Assembly: GCA_026692885.1 (NCBI GenBank)
Contig: JAPLNJ010000559.1
Location: 1-29,431, forward strand
Reading direction: 5' to 3'
Length of the DNA stretch: 29,431 nt
Source: Planctomycetota bacterium
Lineage (GTDB): Bacteria > Planctomycetota > Planctomycetia > Pirellulales > Pirellulaceae
The notes beneath the pieces are model-generated. The model worked only from the letters and a program-made list of their open reading frames with translations, was not told the origin of the DNA and did no database searches. The position numbers and the translations under genes are program-made. This document shows, piece by piece, positions 1-7,829 of this stretch (position 1 is its first letter; every line of letters starts with the position of its first letter).

Positions 1-40
1 TTAAGGACGGCAGGAGCGATTTCCCGCCACGACGGGGCTT

Positions 41-316
41 GTCCCGAATGGCACGAGGTTAAGCGTAACCTCCGATCCCCACTGGGCTTGCCCCAGTGGA
101 CAAGAGGTTTGAAAACCAAGGCCGCGTACCGCAACCACATCCCGTCTCCTTCGCCGCATTCACCGCCGCCGCAGGCGGCGGTGAATGCGGCGAAGGGGAA
201 TAGATGTGGTGGGGGCCGCTGTTAGTGACCAAACCCTATTTCCACTGGGGCAAGCCCAATGGGGAATGTGGCGGAATGACCCCGACTTATGCTTAACCTC
301 AAGCCATTCGAGCAAG
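41..316. repeat. Long imperfect inverted repeat
   Basis: The two halves are diverged reverse complements around a centre near 172. Matching blocks, left to right: 45-52 with 303-310, 55-64 with 291-300, 84-100 with 241-257, 134-140 with 204-210, and 148-170 with 174-196. The right arm carries an extra block of roughly 16 bases between the second and third matches. Smaller palindromes sit inside the arms, for example GAGGTTA/TAACCTC at 55-72 and CCACTGGG/CCCAGTGG around 79-99. No convincing protein is encoded. It could be two inverted copies of a dispersed intergenic repeat, a non-autonomous element, or a folded RNA; the sequence alone does not decide. Confidence 0.8.
148..196. repeat. Perfect 23-bp-arm hairpin
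   Basis: Bases 148-170 and 174-196 are exact reverse complements with a GCA spacer at 171-173. This is the core of the larger inverted repeat. The stem is very GC-rich and would form a strong hairpin in RNA or a cruciform in DNA. No T-tract follows on either strand, so it is not a typical intrinsic terminator. Confidence 0.9.
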
Positions 317-689
317 CTCGGAGGAGACGCATGCGCAACTCCAAGAATCGCGGCAAGGGTGTACGCCTGTCATCTGTCGAGTCGAATCGTGAATGCCTTG
401 ATCGTAAGGTTGCGCACTGCTATTGGTGTTGGCGACGCGCCGGGCGGCTGAGCCTAAGCGAAGCCCCAGTACCCGGTTTCTGGGGCATCGCTGCACTCTG
501 CCCCAGCCACCCTGAGCCCCTGCTGCTAGTGTTTTGCGCAACATTCTGATCAAGGCCAAGAGTGAACAAGGTGAGGCCACTTTGGCGATCTTATAAGCGG
601 CCAAAACTATCCTCGCAACAGCACTTGTGGCCGCCAATCCAAAGGCAAGCCGTCTACGCACGCTTCGACTCGATGGAGAAATACCGGAT

Positions 690-950
690 TCATCGGTTTG
701 CTAGAGTTTGGTGAAGACTTTGGTGACACCCATCCATTGAGACTCCAGGCAAGTCTACGAACCGGGCTGGAAGACCGTCAGGTAAGTCTTGGACTCGACT
801 GCGTGCGAAGGGAGAGGAAGATAAGCCGCGAGGGAATGGCAGGCGCTGCACGCGACCTCTCCGCGTGGCGGCCAGGTGCGCCCACGTCCGCGTCAGGCAG
901 ACGAGCAGGAGGAACGCAGTGAGACTGACAGCGGCGGTGGCCTTGATCAT
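690..950 (-). CDS. Possible small secreted protein or decayed gene start
   Basis: An ATG at 950 opens an 86-residue frame. Its first 24 residues look like a signal peptide: a basic start, a hydrophobic run (AVSLTAFLLLVCL) and an Ala-type end. The remainder is low-complexity, Arg/Pro-rich and resembles no family I know, and no clear Shine-Dalgarno precedes the start. The most likely reading is the surviving 5' end of a secreted-protein gene whose body has decayed. A chance frame is also possible. Confidence 0.25.
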   Translation of the reverse strand: MIKATAAVSLTAFLLLVCLTRTWAHLAATRRGRVQRLPFPRGLSSSPFARSRVQDLPDGLPARFVDLPGVSMDGCHQSLHQTLANR

Positions 951-1080
951 AACGTTGCGAAATGCTCGCAGTGTCGTGATCACCCCCGAGAAGCTTTCGA
1001 GAAGCTCCCGACGTAAGTCGGTGGGAGGGTTCCCGCCCTGTGCCTCACCCGGAGCCCCCGCTCCGACCGGCCCGACTCGG

Positions 1081-1120
1081 CGGCGGGCCGCCCCCCGAGG
1101 CGGCGGGCCGCCCCCCAGGC
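1081..1120. repeat. Two-copy 20-base GC-rich tandem repeat
   Basis: 1081-1100 and 1101-1120 are near-identical 20-mers, each containing the palindrome CGGCGGGCCGCC. The second copy differs only in its last few bases. No function is apparent. Confidence 0.75.
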
Positions 1121-1214
1121 GGGCGCAACGGTGGTGAGCCCCTCGCTGCTCGGCCTGGACTGGTGTCGCCAGACGAGCTAGCCAGACCAATTGTCACGGT
1201 TGCGAAGCGACTGC

Positions 1215-2774
1215 TCATGGCTCGTCTTTCGGCAGCGTAGGTTTCAACGCTGTGATCCCGTCCTTGTCCACGGGATACGCCGCGTCGTGTTTCTGCAGGG
1301 CGGTGATCAGGCCCTGCATCATTCGTCGTAGTTCCTTGGGCCGCGAAGTGGCCAGGTCCTGTTGTTCAAAAGGATCCTCGGCCAGATGGAAGAGCTGGTA
1401 GTGCGAGTTGCCTGATACTTGGGAGGGGAAGTAGTGATAAATGACCTTCCACGGACCGTCGCGATAGCAGGTGAAGTAGTCGGTACGGTGCGGCGCGTGC
1501 GGGTAGTGCATTAGGAAGACCTCACTGCGGCTGCTGTCGCGCTGGCCGGCGAGCAGCGTATCGAGACGCGAGCCATCGACGGTATGCTGGGAGGGCGCGG
1601 CGAGGCCGGCGAACGCGAGGATGGTCGGGAAGAGATCCTGCACGGCGGCCTGCTGGCTCTGGATGGCGCCGGCGGGGATGGGCAGACGTTGTTGAGCGGG
1701 ATGGCTGGGGTCGGCTTTCGCCCAGGCGGCGATGAAGGGGACGCGCATCCCGCCTTCGTAGTGCGCGCCTTTCTTGCCACGCAGCGGCGCGGCACAGGCG
1801 ACTTCGTGCTGATGACCGAGCGGCGCGTCGCTGCCGTTGTCGCCCAGGAAAAAGACAAGCGTGTTCTCCGCGATGCCGAGCGACTCGAGCCGGTCCAGCA
1901 GATCGCCCAGCGATTTATCCATGCCTTCGATCAGCGTGGCAAAGGCCTGTGCCTGGGGCGACTTGCCGGAAGTCCGGTAGTTCGCGGCGAAACGCGGGTC
2001 GGAGTTGAACGGCGCATGCACGGCGTAGTGCGCCAGGTAGAGGAAAAACGGCTGGCCCGCTTGCACCGCATCGGAGACGCGCGCGTTGGCTTCCCGGGTG
2101 AGGGCTTCGGTCAGGAAGGTGTCCGTGCCGTGATACTTTTCCAGGTGGGGCACAGCCTGCGGCGCGGTCTTCTGGTTGGGGCCGCCGGCATTTCCGTAGT
2201 TGGCGGTCCCGTAGTAGCTCGCGGGAGCGCCGATCGAAGCGCCCGCGACGTTGATGTCAAAGCCCAGGTTCCGCGGCTCCGCTCCTTCCGCATCCCGCGG
2301 TCCGAAATGCCCCTTGCCGACGTGGATGGTATGATAGCCGCCGGCCTGCAGCAGGCCCGCCAGGGTCACGTCCCCCTGCTTCAAGCCCTTCCAGTTCCAC
2401 TGCGGCGGGCCGTGGGGGCCGGCGTTGTCTCGATCCGGGTTGATCCAGTTCGTGGTGCGATGCCGAGCAGCATTCTGGCCCGTCAGGATGGAAATGCGCG
2501 TGGGCGAACACACGCTCATGGCACAGAAGTTGTTGAAGCGGATCCCGCGGGCCGCCAGCCGCTCCATGTTCGGCGTGCGGTAGTAGTCGTTGAGCGGATA
2601 GCGCTGCGGTTGGCCGGCCGCGTCGGTCAAGAACGGCAGGGAGGTGTCCATGACGCCCATATCATCGACCAGGAAGATGACGATGTTGGGCCGGCTCGGC
2701 TCCGCCGGCAAGGCCGCCGGGAGCACGGCGAACGACAGGAGCAGAAACAGCGCGGTGATCAGGCTGCGAATCAT
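1215..2774 (-). CDS. Secreted type I sulfatase
   Basis: A 519-aa sulfatase of the formylglycine-dependent alkaline-phosphatase superfamily, which hydrolyses sulfate esters; the substrate cannot be told from sequence. The frame is open further upstream, but the ATG at 2774 is chosen because it begins a signal peptide (MIRSLITALFLLLSF, cleavage near residue 24). The metal-binding Asp pair VDDMG is at 37-38 and the maturation motif CSPTR at 89-93, where Cys89 would become formylglycine. GKGHFG replaces the more usual GKWHLG, GDNGSD lies in the second half, and the C-terminal subdomain is present, so the gene looks complete. It stands apart from the sulfatase operon at 15-27 kb, with gene-poor DNA on both sides. 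The Shine-Dalgarno is weak. Confidence 0.93.
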   Translation of the reverse strand: MIRSLITALFLLLSFAVLPAALPAEPSRPNIVIFLVDDMGVMDTSLPFLTDAAGQPQRYPLNDYYRTPNMERLAARGIRFNNFCAMSVCSPTRISILTGQNAARHRTTNWINPDRDNAGPHGPPQWNWKGLKQGDVTLAGLLQAGGYHTIHVGKGHFGPRDAEGAEPRNLGFDINVAGASIGAPASYYGTANYGNAGGPNQKTAPQAVPHLEKYHGTDTFLTEALTREANARVSDAVQAGQPFFLYLAHYAVHAPFNSDPRFAANYRTSGKSPQAQAFATLIEGMDKSLGDLLDRLESLGIAENTLVFFLGDNGSDAPLGHQHEVACAAPLRGKKGAHYEGGMRVPFIAAWAKADPSHPAQQRLPIPAGAIQSQQAAVQDLFPTILAFAGLAAPSQHTVDGSRLDTLLAGQRDSSRSEVFLMHYPHAPHRTDYFTCYRDGPWKVIYHYFPSQVSGNSHYQLFHLAEDPFEQQDLATSRPKELRRMMQGLITALQKHDAAYPVDKDGITALKPTLPKDEP

Positions 2775-2957
2775 GTTGTTGGCACCAGTCTTAACCTGTA
2801 ACTTCACAACTCCCAACTTCGTCGGTCGCGGCCCTGCGGGATGCCGGGGACCTGCGAATTCTACCACACGCTCCTCCAACTGCCGATCCCCCGCCGCCCC
2901 AACCCTGCCGCCCCAACCCACGCCGGCTCCGCCTCCGGCAGCAGGACTGAACACCCT

Positions 2958-2982
2958 GGTTACGAGGCTCCGCCTCGTAACC
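2958..2982. repeat. 11-bp-stem palindrome (GAGGCTCCGCCTC type)
   Basis: GGTTACGAGGC at 2958-2968 pairs with GCCTCGTAACC at 2972-2982 across a 3-base loop. A second copy of the core GAGGCTCCGCCTC follows at about 2993-3005 without the outer arms, which suggests a dispersed short intergenic palindrome family. Confidence 0.8.
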
Positions 2983-3012
2983 CACTACCCCCGAGGCTCC
3001 GCCTCGCTTCCA

Positions 3013-3027
3013 GCCGGCAGAGCCGGC
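3013..3027. repeat. GCCGGC palindrome pair
   Basis: GCCGGC at 3013-3018 and again at 3022-3027, separated by AGA, so that the whole can form a short hairpin. It follows directly after the GAGGCTCCGCCTC copies. Confidence 0.6.
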
Positions 3028-3256
3028 AAGGCGTACTGCGAGAAATTGGGATGCACGCACAGATGCCCACGGCGACTTGACTGACGGACGAATAACGGCA
3101 GGCCCGTCGGAAATCGAACGACCGGGGCCGGGTGACTGTGGTCTTTGAAGCAGCGCATTTCGGTTCCGACGACTGCCCCACCGACCCCGCGTCGGTGGAA
3201 ACAGGTTTGAACAGGAAGCGTCGGGCGACGTGTGATCAGGTTGGCCAAACATCCGG

Positions 3257-3528
3257 TGCTTTGGCTCTGCCATCCGTGCGGGGCAATTCCGGTTCATTGG
3301 ACTCTGCTGCCACGTCCCCACCCAAGCCCTGCGGCGTCATGTTCAGCTTCCCGCGCAGGGGCAGGATCGGATGCTACGGTGGCGTTTCCGCCCGCGACGG
3401 GAGGCACAGGCTTAGGACCAGGCCCAAACAGGCTACGGTCAGACGAAAGACCTTCCTGGACACGCTCCTCTTGCTTAACGCGGGCGATCCCCGCACCGAA
3501 GACCCGCACGGATGGCAGAGCCAGAGCA
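3257..3528. repeat. 26-base inverted repeat pair
   Basis: Bases 3257-3282 and 3503-3528 are reverse complements with about one mismatch; both contain GGCTCTGCCATCCGTGCGGG or its complement. The interval between them includes the signal-peptide-like frame at 3374-3463. It could be two opposed copies of a dispersed palindrome or the ends of a small relic element; I see no target duplication. Confidence 0.7.
3374..3463 (-). pseudogene. Signal-peptide remnant of a lost secreted protein
   Basis: A GTG at 3463, preceded by an AGAGGAG-like purine run, opens a 29-residue frame that is essentially one signal peptide: VFRLTVACLGLVLSLCLPSR followed by AETPP and a TAG stop. All three frames beyond the stop carry stops and no recognisable domain. 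I read it as the surviving 5' end of a secreted-protein gene; chance is a real alternative. Confidence 0.3.
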
Positions 3529-3781
3529 CGGATGAGGACCGGCGAAGAAGCCCGTGTCGCAGTTCGTAGTAGTCAGGCTCCGCCGTAACCCAAGGCCAAC
3601 ACGCAGAGCATGATGCCTACACGAATCTGGAGAGCCATTCCATACGGGCCGCTGTGGCGGGCGGAGAATTGTCTCCACACAGACGGCCCCTTCCGCGCGT
3701 GCTGGAGTGAGGTGACGGTCCAGGCCCATGCGCAACACGCCACCCATTGCCAGTCATGTCCCGACGGCGCATATTACGACG

Positions 3782-4021
3782 ATGGGCAGTCGGCTGGAAT
3801 TCGAAGCGGCGATTGACGAACTTAGCGTCGCTGGATTCACGAAACGGCAACGGGTCGTACGGCACGAGTTTGCGTTGGGGAGACATCGTGACACGGGTAC
3901 GTGTGATCGTGGACGAAGGCAATGGTCCGAATACGGCGACGTGGGACCAGTTTCAGCGAATCCTGGGCGAACGCCCCGCGGAGTACTTGTTTCTCGCGGA
4001 AGCACACCCGGGCATTCCTGA
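3782..4021 (+). CDS. Possible small ORF overlapping the PIN-like gene
   Basis: An ATG at 3782 opens an 80-residue frame that overlaps the next gene's GTG (3888) by 134 bases. Its first 35 residues have a plausible protein composition (MGSRLEFEAAIDELSVAGF, then a basic stretch). After the overlap begins, the frame becomes Arg/Gly-rich and looks like a shadow of the downstream gene. It could be an antitoxin-like partner whose true end has been lost to a frameshift, or noise. The overlap is longer than in typical toxin-antitoxin pairs. Confidence 0.25.
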   Translation: MGSRLEFEAAIDELSVAGFTKRQRVVRHEFALGRHRDTGTCDRGRRQWSEYGDVGPVSANPGRTPRGVLVSRGSTPGHS

Positions 4022-4832
4022 TGTCGAAATCCTGGACAAACTGCTGGGGCCCGAAACCATCTTGTTGACACGCGATTGCGTGCTGCACATGCGTGCCCTG
4101 GCCTGCGGTTTCCGGTCCTACACGCCGAACGAACACGGGCAGCTCACAGGGCGACCGTTGCGCGGCGTGCACCCGCCGAAGTCGCCCCAGAGCGTTCACC
4201 GCGAGTTACAGGACGACTACCGTTATCGACCGGCCAACGATCTTCCGAGCCGGCTCAAGGCCGGGTTGAGCGACAAACAATTCAAGCGTTACCGCACGGC
4301 TCGGCGGCGCATTCGCAGCCACTTCGGCTCGGCGGCCGCCATGGGCCAGGTGGCGCTCACGGTCGGTGCCCAAGATACCTCGCGAGGCATGCTGTGCGGT
4401 TTCGTGTTGCACGTTGCCGGCAACTCCGGCGTCTCGGGCTTGCGGGCCAGTGAAGGCTATTGCCTGCCCGCCGACGGACTCAGCGACCCGGCGTGCGCGG
4501 TGATGCATGCCCTGCGCGACCAGTTCCTGCTACAACTCGACCAGGTCACGACGCAGCTGTTTGTCATCCCGCCCACGGTTCGGGATCTGTGCCAGCGGCT
4601 GCTGGAACCGTCGGCGCCCGCGGCACCGTTAGACCAAGCGTTAGGCAAGCTCCTGCAAGGCGTCCGGGGGCTCACGGTGCATCCGTGCGCCAAGGGCCGG
4701 TTCTTCGACGCCATGACGCGCAAACTGGAGCAACTTCGGAGAGGCTCAAGCAACGAGGTCACCACGCTCGATTTCGCCCAGCTCACCGCCAGCCTGCTGG
4801 GCGATGGCAGTGACGAAGTCGGATCTTTTTGA
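3888..4832 (+). CDS. PIN-like nuclease-domain protein with unknown C-terminal domain
   Basis: A 314-aa protein of unestablished function. The frame is open from 3747, but the GTG at 3888 is preferred. It has a GGGGAGA ribosome site a few bases upstream, and the protein then starts directly with the domain's first strand (VRVIVDE). Residues 1-85 follow the layout of the small PIN-like family related to DUF5615: an early acidic pair (Asp9, Glu10), PDVEILD at 44-50, and a strand ending in TRD (Asp63) before a predicted helix. Such domains are usually toxin or tRNA/mRNA-cleaving nuclease folds. Residues about 100-150 are basic (KRYRTARRRIRSHFG). Residues 150-240 form a mixed alpha/beta domain, with LCGFVLHVAG and DPACAVMHALRDQF, that I do not recognise; an RNase H-like fold is a guess. 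It converges with the PQQ fragment 41 bases downstream. Confidence 0.7.
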   Translation: MTRVRVIVDEGNGPNTATWDQFQRILGERPAEYLFLAEAHPGIPDVEILDKLLGPETILLTRDCVLHMRALACGFRSYTPNEHGQLTGRPLRGVHPPKSPQSVHRELQDDYRYRPANDLPSRLKAGLSDKQFKRYRTARRRIRSHFGSAAAMGQVALTVGAQDTSRGMLCGFVLHVAGNSGVSGLRASEGYCLPADGLSDPACAVMHALRDQFLLQLDQVTTQLFVIPPTVRDLCQRLLEPSAPAAPLDQALGKLLQGVRGLTVHPCAKGRFFDAMTRKLEQLRRGSSNEVTTLDFAQLTASLLGDGSDEVGSF

Positions 4833-4873
4833 CTACGGCGCGAACGGAGAGCCCTCGGATCGCGCGCATTCGT

Positions 4874-5326
4874 TCAGTCTTGCGCCGCGCGGGGGACCAA
4901 CGCAAAACTAGTTTGCAGCGGATAATTGCACACGCAGCCCACGGCGAAGTTGGGAACGTTCAGCAGTCCATCGGCGGCGATCAGCGAATTGCTGCAGCCG
5001 GAGCGCACGGCATAAAGGTCCTGCTTCTGTCCGGTGACCCGCTCGATGTAGCTGGCCGACTGATCGCGGAACAGCAGCAGGTAGGGATTGGCCACGGCGT
5101 AATTGCAGCCGCCCTTGGTGAAGCTCAACGCCGGCCCCAACCGCTTGCCGGTCCGCACGTCGAATGGCTGCCCCTGTTGCGTGAGAAACTGCTCACCGCA
5201 GAGCATCATCGGCCAACCGCCGATGAGCTCGTGCCACAACGCCTGACCGCTGCGCCCGTCGAAAGCGTAGGTTTCGGAGGCATTCCTGGTGAGCAAAACG
5301 CTTGGTTCGCGACAGTAGCAATCCAT
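4874..5326 (-). pseudogene. C-terminal fragment of a BamB-type PQQ beta-propeller protein
   Basis: 150 residues that match the last blades of large secreted PQQ-like propeller proteins common in planctomycetes. The frame contains ETYAFDGRSGQALWHE, RTGKRLGPALSFTKGGC, a Cys-rich stretch (SGCSNSLIAADGLL, GCVCNYPLQTSFALV) and the family's typical end. The full-length proteins are several hundred residues longer, so the N-terminal blades and signal peptide are missing. Its ATG follows the TGA of the upstream gene with no gap, so it could still be translated by coupling. I treat it as a fragment left by a deletion that joined it to the 5327-6328 gene. A short genuine gene is less likely because there is no export signal. 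Confidence 0.7.
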
Positions 5327-6328
5327 TCAATCCTCCAGTTCAACTTCCAGGCTCAGATCGCGCACCTGGACCTCAACGTCGAACAGCCCTGGCACTTCCC
5401 AGCCCAAATTCATGCCGGTAATCCGGTAGTCGGCCAAGTCGCGAGATTCTCGCAGGAAGCCGCGCTGCCAAGCCGTCTCGAGCGACTCGACCAATAACGG
5501 CCGAAGATCCTTGTCGACGGTGATCCACTGGCGATCGTGGGCGCTGCGATCCGCGAAGACCTCGCCTCCGGGCGTGAAAATGAACATCGCAGTGCCGCCG
5601 AAATCCTGCGCCTTGTGCTCCTGCGGGAATCGAGCACGATCGTCGTAGAGCGGGATGCCGAACCACACCAGCTTGCCAAAACCCGGCGACTGCCGGTTAC
5701 GATTCTGAAGCATTAGGAACAGTTGGAACTGCGCGGCGTGCAAGCCTGGCGAGTACTCGTCCGTGCGCAGGAACTCGGCTTGCAGCAGGCGGGCCTTGAG
5801 CCGCAACCGGGCGGAGGTTAGGGCCATGAGCGACGGGGGTTCGGCAAAGTACTGCTCTACAAGCAAATGCACCCAAGGTTCGCCGCCGGACTTCCGGGCA
5901 CGTTTCCCATACTCCACGGTCGCGTTCACGGCCAGAGACAAGTCGGCTTCAGCCGTGCCCACCGCGCCCCAAGTCACCACCTTGGCCGCGTTGGCCCAGC
6001 GGCGGACACCGGGCTGCGGGACCACGGGTGTTTCGGCTACCAGCGGGAAGCGGCTTGACCATTGGTCGAGATCCCACGCTGGCTCGGCATCGCCCGCCGA
6101 GCCAGCCAGACGGCCATAGACAACCCGCTGACCCGGCTTGGGCTCGATCAAGCGAAAACCCGTACGAAAATGAGGATCGCGAATCAGCTCGCGATTTTTC
6201 GGCTGGCGATCGGTTGTGGCTGGGGTGATCTCGCTCGCGTCTGGAGGCGATGTCGGCACGTCGGCGGCCGGACCAGTCGCGCCGCCCAACACGAGTGCGA
6301 CGAAACAGAAACACACGTGCCTTGTCAT
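5327..6328 (-). CDS. Secreted protein of unknown function, beta-rich
   Basis: 333 aa. The start is set at the ATG at 6328, which is preceded by AGGAG eight bases upstream and begins a signal peptide (MTRHVCFCFVALVLGGATG). The frame is open upstream, but that extension is Arg/Gln-rich and not protein-like. The mature region starts with a Pro/Thr-rich linker (residues about 22-45), then NRELIRDPHF. The rest alternates short hydrophobic strands with polar turns and resembles a jelly-roll or carbohydrate-binding fold. GKLVWFGIPLYDDR and GTAMFIFTPGGEVF are conserved-looking segments. I do not recognise a catalytic motif. Its stop directly abuts the start of the PQQ fragment. Confidence 0.8.
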   Translation of the reverse strand: MTRHVCFCFVALVLGGATGPAADVPTSPPDASEITPATTDRQPKNRELIRDPHFRTGFRLIEPKPGQRVVYGRLAGSAGDAEPAWDLDQWSSRFPLVAETPVVPQPGVRRWANAAKVVTWGAVGTAEADLSLAVNATVEYGKRARKSGGEPWVHLLVEQYFAEPPSLMALTSARLRLKARLLQAEFLRTDEYSPGLHAAQFQLFLMLQNRNRQSPGFGKLVWFGIPLYDDRARFPQEHKAQDFGGTAMFIFTPGGEVFADRSAHDRQWITVDKDLRPLLVESLETAWQRGFLRESRDLADYRITGMNLGWEVPGLFDVEVQVRDLSLEVELED

Positions 6329-6434
6329 GCGAGATCTCCTGCGTCTGCCTGTTGGATCAGAAGCCGCAAGTAGTTGCTGGAATCCGACTCCCGTGCGTAG
6401 CGATTGAGTATCGCTGAGGTGTCCCTGTTCTCCC

Positions 6435-6626
6435 TCATTGGGTGCTTGCAAGCCATCTGCGGAATCGCTCGGCTGCTGCCTGCTTTACATCTTTCAAGGC
6501 TTGACGCCGCTGGAGCAAATTGATCGCCAGCACCGCCACACGGACGTTACCCTCGCAAGGCGGAATCGTTAATAAGCGAACCTGTCCCGCTTTCTTCCCC
6601 TGTCTAAGTGCCCCGGTGCGGGGTAG
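6435..6626 (-). pseudogene. Unassigned coding-like fragment
   Basis: This frame continues the TIR gene's frame beyond its TGA (6629-6627) for 63 codons to a TGA at 6437-6435. The second half has good protein composition: RVAVLAINLLQRRQALKD, then KQAAAERFRRWL, an amphipathic helical end. There is no ATG at a sensible place. It may be the C-terminal remnant of another gene, or the former C-terminus of the TIR protein cut off by the stop. I do not recognise the family. Confidence 0.35.
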
Positions 6627-7829
6627 TCATGGAGTACCTGGGGACGGCCCAGGGGGGTGCTTCCGTCGGTGAGTTTCGAGCAGGCGGAGGGAGCCTTGGA
6701 GGTAGTGCAAGGTTTCCATTCGCAAGAAGTCTCGGGAGCCGCGCCAGGGCGACTTCTTCTCCGCTTTCTTTCCCGTGAACTTGGCTACGAGGGGGAGATC
6801 TCGTGCCAGACGGCTGCAAACTCCTGCGTTTGCGGAGATGATCGATGGTGATGTGTGCCGAAGGGTCAGCTCATAATCTGCATTCGGAGCTTGTTCATAT
6901 CCGTCAAAGCAAGATATGTCGCCTACGACGTACATATTCCTCACCGGGATCTCAGACACAGCCCATTCAATGTTGTGCAATGCGTCATCGTTGCTTTGCA
7001 GAAAACTGATTAGATGTTTGGTTCGTCTGATGGCAAAGTCGGCACCATCGGGCCGCAGGCTGTTGCGGTTGACTGGACTTATTATGCACCCGACGCAGCA
7101 CTGTGCCCTCGCCAGATTCTTCAGCATCTCTTGCTCTTTCAAGAACAGCCGTTTGCGCAATCGTGCGACGGAATCAACGGCAGGCTCGTCTGGTGAGATA
7201 GCAAACGCACTAAGGAAGGCGGTAGTCCAAACCGTTGGCTCTTCCTTGCCCCGCCAACCGGCTGGCTTCTTCTTCCACGTTTTAAGGTCATTGATAATCG
7301 CTCGAGTTCTGTCTTCGACCGTACGAAGAATCCGAGGCGGCGCTTCGCGACTGCCGGTTCGTTGAGCTGCACGCTTCAGCTCGTCGTGCTGCTGGCGGCT
7401 CATTCCCGTACGATGCGCAGTCGGGGCCTTGCGCCCTTTGGAAAATGCAGCCTGGAGCGCGGCTGGAAACTCCTCGTCGTCCAGCTGTAAAGCTTGACGC
7501 TCATCAAGGGGGCATCGTAAGTCCTGTTTTCGCCAGCCTGAGTGGCATATGGGGACGATGCGCGACTGCTCAGGTCTGATCCAAACGCAACCGGCTTCGA
7601 AATTGATCCACGGCCGCTCCACGGACGCTGGACTGCAGAGGACCAGCAATACGTCCGAGTTGAGAAGCGCCGATTTGATCCGTTTCAGATACTCCTCACC
7701 AGGGGCGATACTTCTTGGATCAGCACTGCGGAAGACTTCACCAACATCGCGAAATGATTCCTGGATGAACCGTTGCAGTAGTTCCGCGAGCTTTTCTTCC
7801 TCGTGAATGTAGCTTATGAAGACTCTCAT
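6627..7829 (-). CDS. TIR-domain protein, probable defence effector
   Basis: 400 aa, with the start set at the ATG at 7829. It has a strong GGAGGTG site four bases upstream, and the protein opens with the canonical first TIR strand (MRVFISYIHEE). Residues 1-130 are a bacterial TIR domain: FISY at 4-7, RSADPRSIAPGEEYLKRI at 34-51, SDVLLVLCSPASV at 58-70, and WINFE at 74-78. Glu78 in that W-x-x-x-E motif sits where TIR NADases have the catalytic glutamate. Residues 200-380 form a separate alpha/beta domain (CCVGCIISPV, NMYVVGDISCFDGYE) that I do not recognise and that may be the sensor. No signal peptide is present, so it is cytoplasmic. In other bacteria such proteins deplete NAD+ or make cyclic ADP-ribose signals during phage infection; that role here is inferred. 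The upstream small ORF overlaps it by ATGA. Confidence 0.85.
   Translation of the reverse strand: MRVFISYIHEEEKLAELLQRFIQESFRDVGEVFRSADPRSIAPGEEYLKRIKSALLNSDVLLVLCSPASVERPWINFEAGCVWIRPEQSRIVPICHSGWRKQDLRCPLDERQALQLDDEEFPAALQAAFSKGRKAPTAHRTGMSRQQHDELKRAAQRTGSREAPPRILRTVEDRTRAIINDLKTWKKKPAGWRGKEEPTVWTTAFLSAFAISPDEPAVDSVARLRKRLFLKEQEMLKNLARAQCCVGCIISPVNRNSLRPDGADFAIRRTKHLISFLQSNDDALHNIEWAVSEIPVRNMYVVGDISCFDGYEQAPNADYELTLRHTSPSIISANAGVCSRLARDLPLVAKFTGKKAEKKSPWRGSRDFLRMETLHYLQGSLRLLETHRRKHPPGPSPGTP

Larger units (their letters stand above)
317..1214. other. Gene-poor region, no confident gene
   Basis: Apart from one weak minus-strand reading frame at 690-950, I see no recognisable protein on either strand here. 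A small hairpin (GCCCCAG at 463-469 with CTGGGGC at 480-486) and a 20-base tandem repeat at 1081-1120 are the only structures noted. Confidence 0.5.
2775..3780. other. Palindrome-rich gene-poor stretch
   Basis: No intact gene is recognisable on either strand. The stretch holds several short palindromes (2958-2982, 3013-3027 and 3178-3198, the last CCACCGAC/GTCGGTGG), a 26-base inverted repeat (3257-3282 with 3503-3528), and one short minus-strand signal-peptide-like frame at 3374-3463. It looks like decayed coding sequence overlaid with dispersed palindromes. Confidence 0.5.

Noticed and set aside
1584..2801. A 405-codon open frame on the plus strand
   Set aside because: It is antisense to the sulfatase at 1215-2774, which has complete catalytic motifs.
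3747..3887. Upstream extension of the PIN-like protein from the ATG at 3747
   Set aside because: The extra 47 residues are Arg-rich with no predicted structure, while the GTG at 3888 has a ribosome site and starts at the first strand of the domain.
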